NCBI GenBank assembly: GCA_937920575.1 | Contig: CAKZSF010000167.1 | Span: forward strand, 1-8,134 | Length of the DNA stretch: 8,134 nt | Direction of reading: 5' to 3' | From: an uncultured Sphingomonadaceae bacterium | GTDB lineage: Bacteria > Pseudomonadota > Alphaproteobacteria > Sphingomonadales > Sphingomonadaceae | In this document: positions 5,389 through 8,134 of the stretch, in pieces | Numbering within the stretch: the first letter of the stretch is position 1 | How the letters are laid out: the number at the start of each line of letters is the position of its first letter | Translations under genes and position numbers: made by a program | Notes under the pieces: generated by a model | Databases searched by the model: none | Seen by the model: the letters and a program-made list of their open reading frames with translations, nothing else | Told to the model about the DNA's origin: nothing

Positions 5389-5850
5389 TTAGCTCGCGAG
5401 AGTGAGCGGGGGTTCGTCGCTGTCAGCGGCGGACACCGCTGAAGTGGGCTTTGCCGTGGTCACTTGCGAAGAGCGTGGTGCAAAGCGGCCTTCCACGTCG
5501 GCGCCCTGCTCGATCGTCAGCGTGTCGTAATGCACATCGCCTTCGATCTTCGCGCTTTGCAACACGACCAGATCGCGTGCGCTGATCGAGCCGATGATGT
5601 GGCCCGCCAGACGCGCGGTTTCAGCTTCGATGGCGCCATTGATCACGCCGCCTTCGCCTTGAACCAGGCTGGTGCAGCTGATGTCGCCTTCTACATGGCC
5701 GTCGACATGCAGATCCACTGTCGCGGAGATGTCACCTTTGATCGAGACGTCTGATCCGATCACGGAGAAGGTTGATTTGCCGGCCATTGGTTTAGCGGCT
5801 CCCGCTCGCCCTGTTGGTTTGGGTGCTTCTGCGGGCTTCTTTGAGAACAT
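5389..5850 (-). CDS. Bactofilin (polymer-forming cytoskeletal protein)
   Basis: A 153-residue bactofilin. These proteins self-assemble without nucleotide into cytoplasmic or membrane-associated filaments that position cell-wall enzymes. The short basic N-terminus MFSKKPAEAPKPTG and its linker are followed by STFSVIGSDVSIKGDISA (26-43). The beta-helical core then runs to about residue 122, with regular hydrophobic/glycine rungs such as LHVDGHVEGDISC, INGAIEAETARLAGHIIGSI and LVVLQSAKIEGDVHYDTLTI. The tail is disordered and Ser/Ala/Thr-rich. ATG 5850 is chosen because GGAGAGG lies upstream on the minus strand and the MFSKK start is common in alphaproteobacterial bactofilins. Met22 (ATG 5787) is the alternative and would remove the overlap with the peptidase gene. 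The pairing with an M23 peptidase suggests it guides localised peptidoglycan remodelling. Only 35 bases, with no terminator I could see, separate its end from the convergent ligase gene. Confidence 0.93.
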   Translation of the reverse strand: MFSKKPAEAPKPTGRAGAAKPMAGKSTFSVIGSDVSIKGDISATVDLHVDGHVEGDISCTSLVQGEGGVINGAIEAETARLAGHIIGSISARDLVVLQSAKIEGDVHYDTLTIEQGADVEGRFAPRSSQVTTAKPTSAVSAADSDEPPLTLAS

Positions 5851-6937
5851 GCGGGGCCCTCTCCAGGAATGGGCGCGGGTTTACCGCGCGGTTGTTAACG
5901 CGCACTTCGAAATGAAGATGCGGACCGGTTGAGCGACCTGTGCTGCCAATTGCGCCAATCAGTCTGCCAGCTGCAACGCGCTGCCCCACTTGAGCGCTGT
6001 AGCGTGACATATGGGCATAGCGTGTCATCAGGCCATTGCCGTGGCTGATCTCGACCGTTTTGCCGTAACCACCCTTATAGCCAACATAGCTAATCACACC
6101 GTCTGCAGCGGCGTAGATGGGCGAACCATAAGGCGCGCGGAAATCGAGACCGGAGTGCATCGCGCCTCCGCCATTGAACGGATCGCGCCGATAGCCAAAG
6201 CCGGATGAGATCGAGCCCTTATCAGCGGGCATAAATTGTGGAATGCCTTCCAGCCCACGCTCCAACGCATCCAATCGAGCCAGGCTCAGACCCAACCGTT
6301 CAAAGCGCGGATCATCAACATTGAATTTTTCCAACGGGCCACCTTGTGCCTCGCGCGCTGATTTCAACATTGTTGCTGGATTGAGCCCGAGGCGGCGAAT
6401 GGCGGCGGAGGCACGGGCCGCGCGCTCGTCCGCAAACCGCGTCATTTTCTCAACATAAGCAATCTGGCGCGCTTCGATTTCCGCCAGCCCTTTGGCTTCG
6501 GGGATCGCTGCGCTTACCTTCTCGACCGTTGCGGCAGCCTCGCTTGAGCTGTCCGAATGGGTTGCGTCGCGTTTCACATCATCAGGAATCGCGGCCGACA
6601 TTTGATCGAGGAAATCTTGGCGGCGCTTGAGGTCTTCGGCGACCTTGCCGATGTCATCGCCATAGGCTTCGATCCGCGCATCGGAGTCGGCAACCTTCGC
6701 TTCACGCTCCAGCAAAGAGGCAGCGTTCGCTTGCGCTTGATATTGCAGGATCGCCATCGCGGCCATGCTGATTGCCCAGCCAAGCAATGCGGCTGCGATG
6801 ATACTGGCGACGATGACTTGAAAACGAGATGTGAGCGTGATGAAGCGCACTTGGCCCTGAGCGCGCATAAAAAATTCGCGTTCCGGAAACCACTTCTCAA
6901 TGCGCTGGAATAGCGTTTTGGGAGCTTGCGTGCTCAA
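5792..6937 (-). CDS. Membrane-anchored M23 family metallopeptidase (LytM-type peptidoglycan endopeptidase)
   Basis: A 381-residue bitopic protein. The cytoplasmic N-terminus (1-38) contains WFPEREFFMRAQGQVRFITL (16-35). A single membrane helix runs from about 40 to 64, followed by a periplasmic helical or coiled-coil region (about 68-230). The M23 domain (about 241-358) begins GSISSGFGYRRDPF. The zinc ligands and catalytic set are present: His261 and Asp265 in HSGLDF, His309 in RYAHMS, and His340/His342 in GPHLHFEV. It is thus predicted to be an active zinc endopeptidase cutting peptidoglycan cross-links in the periplasm. The start is TTG at 6937, with GAGG on the minus strand about 4 bases upstream. 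The first ATG is only at residue 24, inside the conserved EREFFMRAQGQVRF block, so the TTG is preferred. Its last 59 bases overlap the bactofilin gene, indicating coupled translation of scaffold and hydrolase. Confidence 0.93.
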   Translation of the reverse strand: MSTQAPKTLFQRIEKWFPEREFFMRAQGQVRFITLTSRFQVIVASIIAAALLGWAISMAAMAILQYQAQANAASLLEREAKVADSDARIEAYGDDIGKVAEDLKRRQDFLDQMSAAIPDDVKRDATHSDSSSEAAATVEKVSAAIPEAKGLAEIEARQIAYVEKMTRFADERAARASAAIRRLGLNPATMLKSAREAQGGPLEKFNVDDPRFERLGLSLARLDALERGLEGIPQFMPADKGSISSGFGYRRDPFNGGGAMHSGLDFRAPYGSPIYAAADGVISYVGYKGGYGKTVEISHGNGLMTRYAHMSRYSAQVGQRVAAGRLIGAIGSTGRSTGPHLHFEVRVNNRAVNPRPFLERAPHVLKEARRSTQTNRASGSR

Positions 6938-7225
6938 ATATACCTCACGACCTCTTTATTTGCGCCCGTGGGTACGCGCGCGGAAGGGAGCCGGTCAAAC
7001 CGGGTAACCATAGCTGACGACGAGTCGAGTGACTCGCGCGACGAAGCGTTTGAACCGGCGATGAAGCGTTTGGGCCGAAAATGGGGTTAACCATGAATCC
7101 GCCGAGAATCGGTAGAATCGCTTGCGAATCGCTCGATTTGAACGTTCTCAATCAAACTGGGCTTTACCGAGCCCAAAGAAACTCGCGGCTGACACGTTTG
7201 GCCTTGCCTGCTAATTGGGTGGCTT
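6938..7225. promoter_or_regulatory. Divergent regulatory region between the M23-bactofilin operon and proA
   Basis: This 288-base gap has no credible gene. It holds several short symmetric or repeated elements. CCGGT-CAA-ACCGG lies at 6991-7003. The hairpin CGAGTC-GAGT-GACTCG lies at 7021-7036. A direct repeat spans 7038-7072, TTAACCAT is at 7087-7094, and the 8-base palindrome GAACGTTC is at 7140-7147. A weak minus-strand promoter for the peptidase could use TTGACC (6998-6993) and TACCCA (6974-6969) at 18-base spacing, placing its -35 inside the first palindrome. A weak plus-strand promoter for proA could use TTGAAC (7138-7143). The elements are seen; their functions are inference. Confidence 0.35.
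7038..7072 (+). repeat. Direct repeat of 15 bases at 20-base period
   Basis: GCGACGAAGCGTTTG (7038-7052) recurs as GCGATGAAGCGTTTG (7058-7072), with one mismatch. The copies are 20 bases apart start to start, close to two helical turns. That geometry suits side-by-side binding of a regulator in this divergent intergenic region. A chance local duplication is also possible. Confidence 0.5.
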
Positions 7226-8134
7226 ATGAACGCGCATTCGCCTCCTAAACCAGCGATTCTGGTCGCCGATCTCGCCGCTCGCGCTCGTGCGGCGCAGCGC
7301 CAATTGGCGCGCATGTCTGACGCGGAAAAAGCGGCCGCGTTGATGTCTGCGGCGGACGCTTTGGAGAGTGCAGAAAGCGCGATTTTGGCTGCCAATGCGC
7401 GCGATGTTGCAGCGGGCAAAGACAAGGGTTTGAGCAAGGCGATGCTCGACCGATTGATGCTCGATTCTGATCGTCTCGCCGGTGTTGTTTCGGCGGTGCG
7501 CAATGTGGCGAATTTGGCCGATCCGGTTGGCGAAGTGATTGACCAATCCCAGCCCGCCAATGGCTTGTCCCTGTCACGTGTTCGCGTGCCGATTGGCGTC
7601 ATCGGCATCATCTATGAAAGTCGCCCGAATGTAACGGCGGATGCAGCGGCCTTGTGCGTGCGCGCAGGCAATGCAGCGCTGCTGCGCGGTGGCAGCGAAG
7701 CGGTCCATTCCAACCGTGCGATCCACGAGGCTTTGGCCAGCGGATTGAGCGAGGCGGGAGCGCCTGCGGATGCGGTGCTGCTGATCCCGACCCAAGACCG
7801 CGCCGCAGTGGGCGCTATGCTGACCGCGGCGGGGGCGATCGACATGATCATTCCGCGCGGCGGCAAGAGTCTGGTCGAACGCGTGCAGGCCGATGCACGC
7901 GTGCCGGTGCTCGCCCATCTTGACGGCATTTGCCACACCTATGTGCATGCCTCCGCTGATCCAGACATGGCTCGAGATATCGCGCTCAATGCGAAGCTTC
8001 GGCGCACGGGGATTTGCGGTGCGATGGAAACGCTGCTGATCGATGCGGCCTACCCAGAAGCGGGCTCCTTGATCGCATCCTTGATCGATGCCGGATGCGA
8101 GCTGCGCGGTGATAAGGCTGCGCAAGATCTGGAC
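7226..8134 (+). CDS. proA: Glutamate-5-semialdehyde dehydrogenase (gamma-glutamyl phosphate reductase), N-terminal part truncated by window edge
   Basis: The 303 codons visible encode ProA, which reduces gamma-glutamyl phosphate to glutamate-5-semialdehyde with NADPH. This is the second step of proline synthesis in the cytoplasm. Family landmarks are MLDRLMLDSDR (73-83), VPIGVIGIIYESRPNVTADA (121-140), LRGGSEA (153-159), IPRGGKSLVERV (209-220), LDGICHTYVH (242-251) and the catalytic-cysteine segment LRRTGICGAMETLL (258-271, Cys264). Full-length ProA is about 420 residues, so roughly 115 are missing at the right edge. ATG 7226 has GGGTGG a few bases upstream, a modest ribosome binding site, and the N-terminus has normal family length. 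No proB is visible in the window. It is divergent from the M23-bactofilin pair, with no functional link apparent. Confidence 0.95.
   Translation, partial: MNAHSPPKPAILVADLAARARAAQRQLARMSDAEKAAALMSAADALESAESAILAANARDVAAGKDKGLSKAMLDRLMLDSDRLAGVVSAVRNVANLADPVGEVIDQSQPANGLSLSRVRVPIGVIGIIYESRPNVTADAAALCVRAGNAALLRGGSEAVHSNRAIHEALASGLSEAGAPADAVLLIPTQDRAAVGAMLTAAGAIDMIIPRGGKSLVERVQADARVPVLAHLDGICHTYVHASADPDMARDIALNAKLRRTGICGAMETLLIDAAYPEAGSLIASLIDAGCELRGDKAAQDLD

Noticed and set aside
6945..7151. A 68-codon minus-strand open frame in the M23/proA intergenic region
   Set aside because: The translation has no recognisable family and the composition looks non-coding. It covers the repeat and promoter elements of a divergent intergenic region.

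Overview
The window looks like core chromosome of an alphaproteobacterium, most likely a sphingomonad (Erythrobacteraceae/Sphingomonadaceae type). Three gene families point there: a DUF1192 protein, a DUF1013/TrcR protein and a bactofilin encoded next to a membrane-anchored M23 peptidase. Moderately high GC, short gaps, coupled starts and GTG/TTG initiation fit. I see no mobile element, CRISPR array, tRNA or rRNA. The placement is inferred from gene content only.

Layout. 1-904 (minus strand): the N-terminal part of clpA, running off the left edge, preceded by a 68-residue DUF1192 protein. 905-1024: a divergent intergenic region. 1025-2652 (plus): a PIG3-type NAD(P)H:quinone oxidoreductase translationally coupled to a glutathione S-transferase. 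2653-2814: a 162-base gap that is unusually structured. It holds a bulged hairpin, a second hairpin, and an intrinsic terminator that overlaps the second hairpin and ends one base before the Shine-Dalgarno region of the next gene. 2815-3522: trcR, an RNA-polymerase-associated cell-cycle regulator family. 3523-3658: a gap with a 17-bp hairpin. 3659-5353: a long-chain acyl-CoA ligase. 5389-6937 (minus): an M23 peptidase and a bactofilin with a 59-base coding overlap. 6938-7225: a divergent regulatory region with direct repeats and palindromes. 7226-8134 (plus): proA, running off the right edge.

How the genes relate. The oxidoreductase and GST look like a small redox/detoxification operon. The M23 peptidase and bactofilin form a known type of cell-shape module, in which a cytoplasmic polymer scaffold is paired with a periplasmic peptidoglycan hydrolase. 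ClpA (proteolysis), TrcR (cell cycle), the acyl-CoA ligase (fatty-acid activation) and ProA (proline synthesis) are housekeeping functions with no evident common pathway.

Most of the proteins belong to known families. The best candidate for something undescribed is RNA-level: the trcR leader has the arrangement of a transcription attenuator, with mutually exclusive antiterminator and terminator stems plus a complement to the Shine-Dalgarno sequence. It sits in front of a gene whose product family acts on RNA polymerase.
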